Shown here: one piece after another, positions 53,198 to 61,556 of the stretch
Layout of the letters: each line of letters opens with the position of its first letter
How positions within the stretch are numbered: position 1 is the first letter of the stretch
Translations under genes and position numbers: made by a program
Assembly (NCBI RefSeq): GCF_001700315.1
Contig: NZ_MASJ01000038.1
Coordinates: forward strand, 62,001 to 126,000
DNA length: 64,000 nt
Direction of reading: 5' to 3'
DNA from: Caryophanon tenue
GTDB lineage: Bacteria; Bacillota; Bacilli; Bacillales_A; Planococcaceae
The notes under the pieces: model-generated
Told to the model about the DNA's origin: nothing
The model's input: only the letters and a program-made list of their open reading frames with translations
The model's database searches: none

Positions 53198-53992
53198 TTA
53201 CCCTAGTAACGCGCGGTCACTATTCATCTTCTCACCACGAATTTTTTCGAAGGCGTCCATTAAATCTGGAATCGTTAAGTTCGGCTTTTCGTCTGGGCCG
53301 ACTTCTAAAATAATTTGACCTTTATCCATCATAATTAGACGATTCCCTAAATCAAGCGCTTGCTGCATATTATGTGTAACCATTAACGTCGTTAACTGGT
53401 CCTTTTCGACAAGCTGCTTCGTAAGCTTGGTAATGAGCTCCGCACGTGACGGGTCGAGTGCCGCTGTATGCTCATCTAATAATAAAATAGAAGGCTGCGT
53501 AAATGTTGCCATTAGTAGCGATAATGCTTGGCGTTCACCGCCTGATAATAAACCTACCTTTGCATTGAGACGATTTTCTAATCCGAGCGATAGCATTTCT
53601 AACGCTGAACGGTAAATTTCGCGACGCTTCTTCGTTACACCAAAACTTAATGTACGCGACTTCGTTCGATTATAGGCAATCGCTAAATTTTCCTCTATTG
53701 TCATCGATGGTGCTGTTCCAGCCATTGGGTCTTGGAATACGCGGCCAATTTGTTTAGCGCGGTGATATTCCGCATCATTCGTCACATTTTTACCATTGAT
53801 TTCAACTACGCCATAATCAGGTGTCAGTGCGCCTGAAATCATATTCATCATTGTGGATTTTCCTGCCCCGTTACTCCCAATCACCGTGACGAAATCACCC
53901 GGTGCTAAGTGTAAATTAATATCACCAAGCGCAACTTTTTCATCCGGCGTTCCTTCGTTAAATACTTTATTAATATTGGCTAACCGTAGCAT
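53198..53992 (-). CDS. ABC transporter ATP-binding protein (TrpXYZ-type)
   Basis: A 264-residue ABC ATPase with Walker A GSNGAGKST near residue 38-46, signature LSGGERQALSLL near 150, Walker B ILLLDEHTAAL (the Pro of the usual DEPT is His here) and H-loop MVTHNMQQAL. It is the last gene of a three-gene operon with the permease (six-base gap) and a binding lipoprotein. This class (PF04392 binding protein plus LivH-like permease) includes the streptococcal tryptophan/tyrosine transporter; the solute here is not known. Confidence 0.9.
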   Translation of the reverse strand: MLRLANINKVFNEGTPDEKVALGDINLHLAPGDFVTVIGSNGAGKSTMMNMISGALTPDYGVVEINGKNVTNDAEYHRAKQIGRVFQDPMAGTAPSMTIEENLAIAYNRTKSRTLSFGVTKKRREIYRSALEMLSLGLENRLNAKVGLLSGGERQALSLLMATFTQPSILLLDEHTAALDPSRAELITKLTKQLVEKDQLTTLMVTHNMQQALDLGNRLIMMDKGQIILEVGPDEKPNLTIPDLMDAFEKIRGEKMNSDRALLG

Positions 53993-53997
53993 GACAC

Positions 53998-55002
53998 TTA
54001 CCCCTCTTTCATTGAAGCTTCAAACTGTTGCTTTCGCTTCGCCTTCCGTTTCTTTTCTTTCAACTTACTCATAAACTGCGGTAAGATTAACGCTAAAATA
54101 ACGATAATCGCTGTAATGAGTTTTAAGTCCCCTGCATCTAACCATTCAATACGTAGTGCAATCGCCAATACGATACGGTAAATAATCGCACCAAATACAA
54201 CGGCAAGTGTCGTACGTACAATTGTTTTCGTACCAAAGATAGCTTCGCCGATAATAACGGATGCTAAACCGATGACAATCATACCGACCCCCATGCTCAC
54301 GTCAGCGGCTTTTGTGTACTGTGCGACAAGTGCACCTGAAAATGCGACTAAAGCATTCGATAAACCAAGACCTAAAATAATATAATTATCCGTATTCGCC
54401 GAGAAGCTACGAATCATACGTTTATTATCACCCGTGGCACGAATCGCCAAGCCTAGTTCCGTTTTTAAGAACCAGTCAGCAATAAATTTAATCGCAAACG
54501 TAATAATAATGACTAATACAAGCGTCCCAACTGTTGCTGGTACCGCGCCTGAAATAAAGCCACTCAACATATTTTTAAAGCTCTCATCTATTGGTAACGT
54601 CGTCCAAAACGCACCAAACATCGAGAAAATCGAATCTGTATTTAATAACGGGATATTCGGACGTGTTGCTGCTTCTGTCGTTGTTCCCATAATACGTAAG
54701 TTAATTGAATAGAGCGCAATCATCATTAAAATCCCTGATAATAATGCGTTAATTTTTCCTTTTGTATGCAGTAAACCTGTGCAGCACCCTGCGATAAAAC
54801 CAACGAGTATGGCAACAGCTGTTGCGAGTAATGGGTTATAGCCAAGCGTAATCATTGCAGCTGCTGTTGCTGCACCTGTTACAAAGCTACCATCTACCGT
54901 TAAGTCTGGGAAATCTAAAATACGGAATGTTAAATATACTCCTAACGCCATAATTGCGTAGATGATGCCAAGCTCAACTGAACCAAATATTGCGGTAAAC
55001 AT
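53998..55002 (-). CDS. ABC transporter permease (BPD_transp_2 type)
   Basis: A 334-residue permease with eight to nine helices of the branched-chain-type permease family (FTAIFGSVELGIIYAIMALGVYLTFRILDFPDLTVDGSFVTGAA is the typical N terminus). ELGLAIRATGDNKRMIRSFSANTD near residues 185-208 is the conserved cytoplasmic loop that contacts the ATPase. The last residues are strongly basic (KLKEKKRKAKRKQQ). It pairs with the ATPase downstream and the binding lipoprotein upstream. Confidence 0.9.
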   Translation of the reverse strand: MFTAIFGSVELGIIYAIMALGVYLTFRILDFPDLTVDGSFVTGAATAAAMITLGYNPLLATAVAILVGFIAGCCTGLLHTKGKINALLSGILMMIALYSINLRIMGTTTEAATRPNIPLLNTDSIFSMFGAFWTTLPIDESFKNMLSGFISGAVPATVGTLVLVIIITFAIKFIADWFLKTELGLAIRATGDNKRMIRSFSANTDNYIILGLGLSNALVAFSGALVAQYTKAADVSMGVGMIVIGLASVIIGEAIFGTKTIVRTTLAVVFGAIIYRIVLAIALRIEWLDAGDLKLITAIIVILALILPQFMSKLKEKKRKAKRKQQFEASMKEG

Positions 55003-55061
55003 AGTATTCTCTCCTTTATTCAGTGCCTGTTATCAGATTACTGAAGTCATCATTCATAATA

Positions 55062-55143
55062 GAACTCGCTTGTAATAAGCGAGTTCGCTAAGCCTATTCC
55101 ATACGAAAGAGGGTGCCCGAGAAATAATTCTAGGACACCCTCT
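55062..55143 (-). other. Two hairpins between the binding protein and permease genes
   Basis: The 198-base gap holds a terminator-like stem (AGAGGGTG/CACCCTCT at 55108-55143, followed by TTTC on the minus strand) and a second stem (GAACTCGCTT/AAGCGAGTTC at 55062-55086). Together they probably lower expression of the permease and ATPase relative to the binding protein. Confidence 0.6.
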
Positions 55144-55200
55144 TGTTGTGGAGGATGGTGAGAATTCATTCTGACCACCTAATCATTCATAACACTGTGA

Positions 55201-56217
55201 CTACTCTAAAAGCTCTGCGCCCCAAGATTCATCAATCTCTAATCCTAATGCATCTGCTACTGATTTATTAATGACAAGTTTTAAATTTTGTGGGTATTGT
55301 GCTGGAAGTTCTGCTGGTGTTGCTTCACCCTTTAAAATCTTCACAGCCATTTCCCCTGCTTCGTAGCCGATATCGTAGTATTCAAAGCCGTATGCAGCTA
55401 AACCACCACGTGCTACTGAATCTAATTCACCAACGACTAACGGTAATTTATTTGTGTTGGCAACATCAATTACTGACTCTAATGCTGATACAACTGTGTT
55501 ATCTGTAATAATATAAAATGCTTCTGCTTTCCCAACTAATGATTCAGCTGCTTGCTTTACTTCTGCAGATGTCGATACAGATGCTTCTACAATCGTAATG
55601 CCTAATGCTGCTGCTTTTTCTTTCACAAGCTTCACTTGCTCAACCGAGTTTTGTTCACCCGCGTTATAAACCATCCCAACTGTTGTTGCACCTAGCTCTT
55701 GAATAAACGCTAATGTTTTATCAATCGTTTCTGGGTGTAAGTCAACTGTACCTGTTACGTTTCCACCCGGTGCATCCATTGACTGTACTAATTGTGCTGC
55801 CACTGCGTCTGTTACAGATGTAAAGACGATTGGAATTTCAGTCGTTTGTGCTAACGCTGCTTGTGCAGACGGTGTAGAGTTCGCAAAAATTAAGTCTGCG
55901 CCACTTGTTGCTAAGTTTTGAGCAATCGTTGTATTTAAGCTGTTATCGCCTTGTGCTAATTGCTCATCATACTCAGCATTAATACCTGCATCCTTTAACG
56001 CTGTTTTAAAACCTTCACGTGCTGCATCTAATGATGGATGCTCCACTAATTGTGTAATCCCAATTTTAAATGTATCGCCTGTTGTTGCATCTGTTGATGA
56101 TGTATCATTTGTCTCTGTCTCTTCAGATGCGCCATCATCGCTGTTACTACCACATGCTGCTAATACCATTACAACGGCAAGCATCATGAGCACTAACTGC
56201 CATTTCACCTTTTTCAT
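55201..56217 (-). CDS. ABC transporter substrate-binding lipoprotein (PF04392/TrpX type)
   Basis: A 338-residue binding lipoprotein. The signal ends in a lipobox VMVLAAC (Cys near residue 22), followed by a Ser/Asp/Thr-rich linker and a type I periplasmic-binding fold: FKIGITQLVEHPSLDAAREGFKTAL, FANSTPSAQAALAQTTEIPIVFTSVTDAVAAQLV and VVSALESVIDVANTNKLPLVVGE. Streptococcal members of this family bind tryptophan. The gene has a TTGACT-N17-TATTAT promoter upstream and shares its divergent region with queT. Confidence 0.9.
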   Translation of the reverse strand: MKKVKWQLVLMMLAVVMVLAACGSNSDDGASEETETNDTSSTDATTGDTFKIGITQLVEHPSLDAAREGFKTALKDAGINAEYDEQLAQGDNSLNTTIAQNLATSGADLIFANSTPSAQAALAQTTEIPIVFTSVTDAVAAQLVQSMDAPGGNVTGTVDLHPETIDKTLAFIQELGATTVGMVYNAGEQNSVEQVKLVKEKAAALGITIVEASVSTSAEVKQAAESLVGKAEAFYIITDNTVVSALESVIDVANTNKLPLVVGELDSVARGGLAAYGFEYYDIGYEAGEMAVKILKGEATPAELPAQYPQNLKLVINKSVADALGLEIDESWGAELLE

Positions 56218-56358
56218 TTGTATAGTCCCCCTTTTATTACGTTGAAGCGCTAAATTGTTGTAAGATAACGTTTATAATAAAGCTGAATGTTCTAATAGTC
56301 AACAAAATTCTGAAAATTAAACAAATAAGAGGTAGAAAGCGTTTCATTCTCTGTTCAT

Positions 56359-56387
56359 TTGACGTCAGACCTTTTGTCCGATACAAT
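56359..56387 (+). promoter_or_regulatory. queT promoter
   Basis: TTGACG (56359-56364) and TACAAT (56382-56387) are separated by 17 bases, about 20 bases before the riboswitch. Confidence 0.75.
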
Positions 56388-56407
56388 GTTCTCTTGTGCA
56401 TATTCTA

Positions 56408-56444
56408 CGTGGTTCGTAACCATCCCACGAAAAAAAACTAAGGA
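56408..56444 (+). ncRNA. preQ1-I riboswitch
   Basis: CGTGG (56408-56412) pairs with CCACG (56425-56429) across a 12-base loop TTCGTAACCATC, followed by the A-rich tail AAAAAAACTAAGGAG. The stem-loop, A-tail and CTAAGG end match the preQ1 class I aptamer (compare B. subtilis queC leader, AGAGGTTC...CCTCT then AAAAAACTAAGG). The CTAAGGAG segment contains the ribosome-binding site of queT, so control should be at translation. Confidence 0.85.
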
Positions 56445-56453
56445 GAATTAAAT

Positions 56454-56942
56454 ATGAACACAAAATTTTTAGCAACTAGCGGGATAATTGCAGCTCTTTA
56501 TATTGCTGTAACGATGCTACTTGCACCACTCAGTTTCGGTGCGGTTCAATTTCGCTTTGCCGAAGTTTTTAACCACCTCATTGTTTTTAGTCCGAAATAC
56601 GCAATCGGTGTGATCATCGGTGTCTTTATTTCGAACGCATTATTTTCAACATTAGGGGTTGCTGACCTTATTTTCGGTGTTGGTCATACTATCATTACAT
56701 TTGCGATTGTATTATTCGTCTTTAAATATGTAAAAAATATTTGGGCACGCTTAATTATTAATACAGGTGTCTTCACGACAACCATGTTTATTATCGCATT
56801 CCAGTTAAATCTAGTGTTAGAGCTACCATTTTTCGAAACATGGCTATACTTAGCAATTGGGGAATTCGTTGTGTTAGCAATCGGTATGCCGATTATGTTT
56901 GCGCTAAACAAACGTCTACAATTAGCGAAGTTTATGAAATAA
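56454..56942 (+). CDS. queT: QueT family queuosine-precursor transporter
   Basis: A 162-residue membrane protein with five to six helices, an S component of ECF transporters for queuosine precursors (preQ0/preQ1/queuine). LATSGIIAALYIAVTMLLAPLSFGAVQFRFAEVFNHLIVFSPKYAIGVIIGVFISN is the typical N terminus of the QueT family, and the preQ1-I riboswitch directly upstream makes the substrate group firm. It needs the shared EcfAAT module, not present here. Length is normal. Confidence 0.93.
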   Translation: MNTKFLATSGIIAALYIAVTMLLAPLSFGAVQFRFAEVFNHLIVFSPKYAIGVIIGVFISNALFSTLGVADLIFGVGHTIITFAIVLFVFKYVKNIWARLIINTGVFTTTMFIIAFQLNLVLELPFFETWLYLAIGEFVVLAIGMPIMFALNKRLQLAKFMK

Positions 56943-56953
56943 ACATGTAAAGT

Positions 56954-57222
56954 AAAGAGTATGAGACAAAAAGAAATATCCTTCAGCAAAGACAACTGCT
57001 GAAGGATATTTTTCTGCTTTAGGTGCTACTCCACATAGCGGACGCGTTTCGCAGGCATGGCTTGAGCCTGTAGTCTCAAGCGCATGCTCCTGCGGTTACT
57101 CGTCGCAGAAAAACATTGCTTTTCCTGCTGAAGTCGCCGCTTGTGTCGGGACGCACCCGCAAATTCTTATCATCTCAATACACTTATTTTCATCAGAAAT
57201 AGAGTTCTGTCCCAATCTCTTT
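56954..57222 (+). repeat. Dispersed intergenic repeat, copy B (full length)
   Basis: A 269-base element with ends AAAGAGTATGAGACAAAAAG and TTCTGTCCCAATCTCTTT (imperfect inverted repeats), the hairpin ATATCCTTCAGCA ... TGCTGAAGGATAT plus T run, and the inner blocks GGACGCGTTTCGCAGG, TGGCTTGAGCCTGTAGTCTC, AGAAAAACATTGC and CTGCTGAAGTCGCCGCTTGT. Matches copy A over nearly its full length. It lies between convergent queT and the ligase gene. Confidence 0.85.
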
Positions 57223-57238
57223 ATCTATAGCTCCGCTA

Positions 57239-58855
57239 TTATAGCTTCACTTCATAAAATGTATTTAATTCATCGCGTAGTTTAGCTTTTAAGAACTTAC
57301 CTACCGATGTTTTCGGAATTTCCTTTAAAAAGACAACATCGTCTGGCATCCACCATTTCGCAAACTGCGTTTCTAAATACGCAATCACTTCTTCTTTCGA
57401 TAAAGTAGCGCCTTCTTTTAGTACGACACATGCTAATGGACGTTCCTGCCACTTGACATGTGGAATCGCAATGACTGCCGCTTCAAAAATCGCATCATGT
57501 GACATAAGCGCATTTTCAAGGTCTACCGATGAAATCCATTCGCCACCCGATTTAATTAAATCTTTTGTGCGGTCAGTGATTTTAATGAAGCCATCTTTCG
57601 TACGTACCGCAATATCACCTGTATATAACCAGCCGTCACGGTACACATCCAATGTGCGCTCATCTTCGTAATATTCATTTGAAATCCAAGGACCACGTAA
57701 ACGTAATTCTCCCATCGTTTGACCGTCCCACGGCACTTCTCCGTCTTCATTAACGATGCTAGATTCAATACCCGTTACTGTAATCCCTTGTGTCGCACGT
57801 GCTTCTAAACGCTCTTCCTCTGAATAGTCGTCCATCCACGATTGGTATTGTGATAACGTTACAATTGGTGTCGTTTCTGTCATGCCATATACAACAATAT
57901 ACGGTACGTTATATTCCTTTTCAAACGCTTGGATAAGTCCTTTCGGTGATGCTGAACCACCTGCATAAATTGCGCGTAATGATGAAATATCACGCGACTC
58001 CTTTTCTAAAATTTGCTGAACGCCAAGCCAAATTGTTGGCACACCTGCCGTTACAGTTACACTATATGTTTCAATTAAATCAACAATTAATGCCGATGTA
58101 AATTGAGGTCCTGGTAATACAAGCGTTGCTCCTACATTGACACTTGTAAACGGCAAGCCCCACGCATTGGCATGGAACATTGGTACGATTGGTAAAACAA
58201 TGTCACGTTCACTAATTGCCATCGAATCAGCTGTTGCTTGCATTAAGCTATGTAAATATAATCCTCGGTGTGAATAAACAACACCTTTTGGATTTCCAGT
58301 CGTGGCAGATGTGTAACACATACCCGCTGGTGAATTTTCATCAATATCTTCTGGGAATTCAAATGTTTCGTCTGCCTGCGCTAACAACGTTTCATAACAA
58401 TGTACATTTGGTAACGTTGTTTCTGGCAAACTGTCTTCATCCGTCATAATAATATACTGTTTAACAGTTGTGAGCTCTTCATGAATGCTTTCAATAATCG
58501 GCAATAAATCCACATCAATTAGTAAAATTTCGTCACGGGCATGATTGATAATATACACTAAATGTTCTTCAGATAAGCGAATATTAACCATGTGTAACAC
58601 GGCTCCTGCACACGGTACAGCAAAATATGCCTCTAAATGGCGATGCTGATTCCAAGCAAATGACCCAACCTTTGTGCCTCTTGTCATACCTAATTTCGTT
58701 AATGCGCTTGCTAAGCGACGTGTGCGCTTTGCCCATTGTCCGTATGTTAGCTCATGAATTGTTGTTGGGCTTGTTCGTGAAATGATTCTCTTTTGTGCAT
58801 AATAGCTTTCTGCACGTTTGAAAAATGAGTTTAACACTAATTGCGTATCCATCAT
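57239..58855 (-). CDS. Fatty-acyl-CoA ligase (AMP-binding)
   Basis: Acyl-adenylate-forming ligase of 538 residues, medium/long-chain fatty acyl-CoA synthetase type. The P-loop CYTSATTGNPKGVVYSH lies near residue 175-190, the ATP/Mg motif VYGMTETTP near 315, and the hinge/ribose region YRDGWLYTGDIAVRTKDGFIKITDRTKDLIKSGGEWIS near 405-445, with the catalytic Lys in SVGKFLKAKLRDEL near the end. The ATG with a GGGGGA site is chosen; an earlier in-frame reading lacks support. It is convergent with queT and divergent from trp. Confidence 0.9.
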   Translation of the reverse strand: MMDTQLVLNSFFKRAESYYAQKRIISRTSPTTIHELTYGQWAKRTRRLASALTKLGMTRGTKVGSFAWNQHRHLEAYFAVPCAGAVLHMVNIRLSEEHLVYIINHARDEILLIDVDLLPIIESIHEELTTVKQYIIMTDEDSLPETTLPNVHCYETLLAQADETFEFPEDIDENSPAGMCYTSATTGNPKGVVYSHRGLYLHSLMQATADSMAISERDIVLPIVPMFHANAWGLPFTSVNVGATLVLPGPQFTSALIVDLIETYSVTVTAGVPTIWLGVQQILEKESRDISSLRAIYAGGSASPKGLIQAFEKEYNVPYIVVYGMTETTPIVTLSQYQSWMDDYSEEERLEARATQGITVTGIESSIVNEDGEVPWDGQTMGELRLRGPWISNEYYEDERTLDVYRDGWLYTGDIAVRTKDGFIKITDRTKDLIKSGGEWISSVDLENALMSHDAIFEAAVIAIPHVKWQERPLACVVLKEGATLSKEEVIAYLETQFAKWWMPDDVVFLKEIPKTSVGKFLKAKLRDELNTFYEVKL

Positions 58856-58909
58856 TGTACATTCCCCCATCTCAGCTCTTGAAGAATATTTTTCCAATAT
58901 TCTTTCTCG

Positions 58910-58938
58910 ATTATACAAATTATTGCTTTTTAATGCAA
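58910..58938 (-). promoter_or_regulatory. Promoter of the acyl-CoA ligase gene
   Basis: On the minus strand TTGCAT (58933-58938) and TATAAT (58910-58915) are 17 bases apart, about 55 bases before the ligase start. A partial match to the FadR/TetR-type palindrome lies farther upstream (58986-59002). Confidence 0.65.
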
Positions 58939-59020
58939 TTTTCTTTTTAAATATTTTGTTATTTTATCGTTGATGTGTAAAAGCTAACGTAACGTTCATT
59001 CGTTTTATTGTCTGAAAATA

Positions 59021-59049
59021 TTGACTTTTAAAACAATCTCCTCTACAAT
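59021..59049 (+). promoter_or_regulatory. trp operon promoter
   Basis: TTGACT (59021-59026) and TACAAT (59044-59049) with a 17-base spacer; the transcript would start just before the T-box leader. Confidence 0.8.
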
Positions 59050-59055
59050 CAATAC

Positions 59056-59350
59056 TAACTTTTCGAACGGATTGAGCAGAGAAAAGTTGAGCAGAGACGA
59101 GTAAGCATAGCTGAGAAATCGATGACATAAGAAGAGTACTATAATGGTGGTACGAGCAGAGAGCTAGTGGTCGGTGCAAACTAGCGTACCTTTTATACGA
59201 ATGGACTTATGAGAGCTGCTAATCGCAGACGAACGCCTTACGTTACAAGGCTTTAAGTGGAAGCAATGCCCTATTGCTTCAATTTGAGGTGGCAACGCGG
59301 TACTTATCGTCCTCTACATGTGAATTCACATGTAGAGGACTTTTTTTATG
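59056..59350 (+). ncRNA. tRNA-Trp T-box leader with terminator
   Basis: Stem I elements AGAGAG (59157-59163) and GGTCGGTGCAAACTAG form the apical part; the specifier loop reads GAA-TGG-A (TGG at 59202-59204), a Trp codon. The T-box core GAGGTGGCAACGCGG (59286-59300) is followed by the terminator stem TCCTCTACATGTGAATTCAC pairing on itself with TGTAGAGGA (59310-59339) and a T run. The trp genes follow, so uncharged tRNA-Trp should switch them on. Confidence 0.95.
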
Positions 59351-59379
59351 CACTTATTACGAATAAAGGAGTAAGCGTC

Positions 59380-60519
59380 ATGACAAAACAACGATCACGT
59401 ACAACAATTCATACATTAAATGGTGATTCTTTAACACCCATTTTAATTTTCAGACGGCTACAAGGTAGTCACAAATTTCTACTAGAAAGTTCCGCTAAAA
59501 ACGAAAGCTCTGGTAGATATTCGTTTATCGGCTGTAACCCGCGTAAAACGTATATTGGCAAAGAGGAGCTTCTACAAGAATACGTAACCGCTACACAAAA
59601 ATCATATACACATGAAGGTCATTTACATGTGCTGTTAAAGCGCCTTATGCCACGTATTTCAAACGTCACAGACTTCCCGTTCTCAGGTGGCGCAGTTGGC
59701 TATATTCGCGCGAAAGGACCTCATGCATTACCACAAGTCAATTTTAATATTTACGAAATGATTATTGTGTTTGACCATTTAACAGACACAGTAACATTAA
59801 TTCATACAAATATTGATGCAGAAGCAAACACACCAAATTTAGTAGCACTAGCTGATGAAATTGCACATGGTACACCACAACATTTTGACGACTTTACATT
59901 ACACACTGAACATGAGCAACAAGCAACATTTAGTGGGCATCCATTTTCCGCATATCGTCATTTCCGTAAAACAAATGGTGAGGCATATATGTACTATGTA
60001 GAGTTTCAAGACCATACATGTATCGGAACAGCACCAGAAAGTTTCATTCATGTACAAGCCGACCATATTCGCGCCCATATTATTTCGGGCAGTGTCGAAA
60101 AATCAAAGCACTATCAAGAAAACGCTGTACTCATTAATGACTTGCGTAAACAACAAAATATCATGCAGCCACATCAAGAAGCGCTTACAGCTCGCGCAGA
60201 ACAATTAAAGCATGTGAGTACGCCAGGGTCGATTGACATTATAAAAGATACAGCCGCACTTCATAGCCGTCGAAATATTCACGTACACGGCGTCATTGAG
60301 GCAACATTATCACCCGTTCTCCACCCGATTGACGCACTAACAGCTTGTGTGCCAGAAACAACTGACACACCACTTGGGAATGCTACATTAGGCTATATTG
60401 GCTTTAATGGTCAACTTGATTTCACAACGACACAGGAAGCCTTTTTATTTACAGCACAAACCGTTACAACAAGTGCTTCCCTTACACAACTTCTACCACA
60501 ACAGGAGGTTTTCGTATGA
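59380..60519 (+). CDS. Degenerate anthranilate synthase component I-like protein (TrpE-like)
   Basis: First gene of the trp operon, in the position of trpE, but only 379 residues instead of the usual 460-510. The N-terminal half is recognisably TrpE-like (GDSLTPILIFRRLQGSHKFLLES, SGRYSFIG, GGAVGYI, MIIVFDHL). In the catalytic half YMYYVEF and GTAPESF are kept, but the GDIFQVVLS region, RPIAGTRxRG (here HIISGSVEKS), LVDLGRNDxG and SGAPK (here PETTDTPLG) are lost, as is the end QAGAGIVADS. The Mg and chorismate-binding residues are therefore absent. The frame is intact and coupled to trpD (ATGA overlap), with AAAGGAG before the ATG. It is probably inactive as a synthase or has a new role. Confidence 0.8.
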   Translation: MTKQRSRTTIHTLNGDSLTPILIFRRLQGSHKFLLESSAKNESSGRYSFIGCNPRKTYIGKEELLQEYVTATQKSYTHEGHLHVLLKRLMPRISNVTDFPFSGGAVGYIRAKGPHALPQVNFNIYEMIIVFDHLTDTVTLIHTNIDAEANTPNLVALADEIAHGTPQHFDDFTLHTEHEQQATFSGHPFSAYRHFRKTNGEAYMYYVEFQDHTCIGTAPESFIHVQADHIRAHIISGSVEKSKHYQENAVLINDLRKQQNIMQPHQEALTARAEQLKHVSTPGSIDIIKDTAALHSRRNIHVHGVIEATLSPVLHPIDALTACVPETTDTPLGNATLGYIGFNGQLDFTTTQEAFLFTAQTVTTSASLTQLLPQQEVFV

Positions 60520-61556
60520 CAACGTTACAACAGTTTACAGCGCGCGTAACAGCCGGTGAACATTTAGTGTTTGACGATATGCTAGCGGCTGCGCAATTGC
60601 TATTTGATGAGCAAAGTGACCAGCAACAGATGGCACAATTTTTAGTAGCATTATCACAAAAAGGGGAAACTGCCCATGAAGTTGCAGCACTTGCAACTGT
60701 TATGAAATCATATGCACTCGATGTACAAGCACCTGAAGGCATTTACATTGATAATTGCGGAACAGGTGGCGACGGCTTAAGTACCTTTAATATTAGTACA
60801 ACATCCGCCTTTGTATTAGCAGGTGGCGGGATTCCGATTGCCAAACACGGCAACCGCAAAATTTCTTCAAAATCAGGGAGCTCGGACGTATTAGAAGCAC
60901 TCGGTATTCATACACTAGCAACTATTGATGATACATTAGCACTTTTACAACAAGAAGGCATTGCGTTTTTATACGCACCAAATGTTCACCCACGTTTAAA
61001 ACGTATTGGAGAAGTACGACGCGCTATTGGTAAACCGACTATTTTCAATCTCGTAGGTCCACTGACAAACCCAGTGCCTCTTAAAACACAATTTGTTGGT
61101 ATTAACCGTCCGGACTTTACGATGGAATACGCATCCGTTTTACAAATGCTTGGGCGTGAACGTGCTGTCGTTGTATCCGGTGCACGTGGTATGGATGAAG
61201 CCTCGCTTGAAGGGCAAAACACATTCGTCTTAGTCGATAATGGTGACTTAATCCCGTTTGCTTTACGTGCAGAAGATGCAGGCTTACGAGAAACACCGTT
61301 AGAGGCAATTCGTGGTGGCGATGCACAGGAAAATGCTGTTATTTTACGCGAACTGTTAGACGGCAAACAATCTGCATATTTCGATACAGTACTGTTAAAT
61401 AGCGGCATTGGCTTCTTCGCTTACGGACATGCTAGTAGCGTAAAAGAAGGTGTCGAAATGGCGCGTGACAGCATTTTATCAGGACGCGCAAAACAAAAGT
61501 TAGAAGCCGTGATTGCTTTTAGCGACAAATTAAAAAGAGAAGGTGCTCATTCATGA
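60516..61556 (+). CDS. trpD: Anthranilate phosphoribosyltransferase
   Basis: Transfers phosphoribose from PRPP to anthranilate. The 346 residues contain the PRPP-binding DNCGTGGDGLSTFNIST (near residue 75-92), KHGNRKISSKSGSSDVLEALG near 107-127, and ARGMDEASLEG near 220. Length is typical. GGAGG precedes the ATG, which overlaps the end of the trpE-like gene by four bases. Confidence 0.97.
   Translation: MTTLQQFTARVTAGEHLVFDDMLAAAQLLFDEQSDQQQMAQFLVALSQKGETAHEVAALATVMKSYALDVQAPEGIYIDNCGTGGDGLSTFNISTTSAFVLAGGGIPIAKHGNRKISSKSGSSDVLEALGIHTLATIDDTLALLQQEGIAFLYAPNVHPRLKRIGEVRRAIGKPTIFNLVGPLTNPVPLKTQFVGINRPDFTMEYASVLQMLGRERAVVVSGARGMDEASLEGQNTFVLVDNGDLIPFALRAEDAGLRETPLEAIRGGDAQENAVILRELLDGKQSAYFDTVLLNSGIGFFAYGHASSVKEGVEMARDSILSGRAKQKLEAVIAFSDKLKREGAHS

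Noticed and set aside
59257-59379. N-terminal extension of the trpE-like frame by 41 residues
   Set aside because: It runs through the T-box core and terminator stem; the ATG at 59380 has a proper AAAGGAG site.
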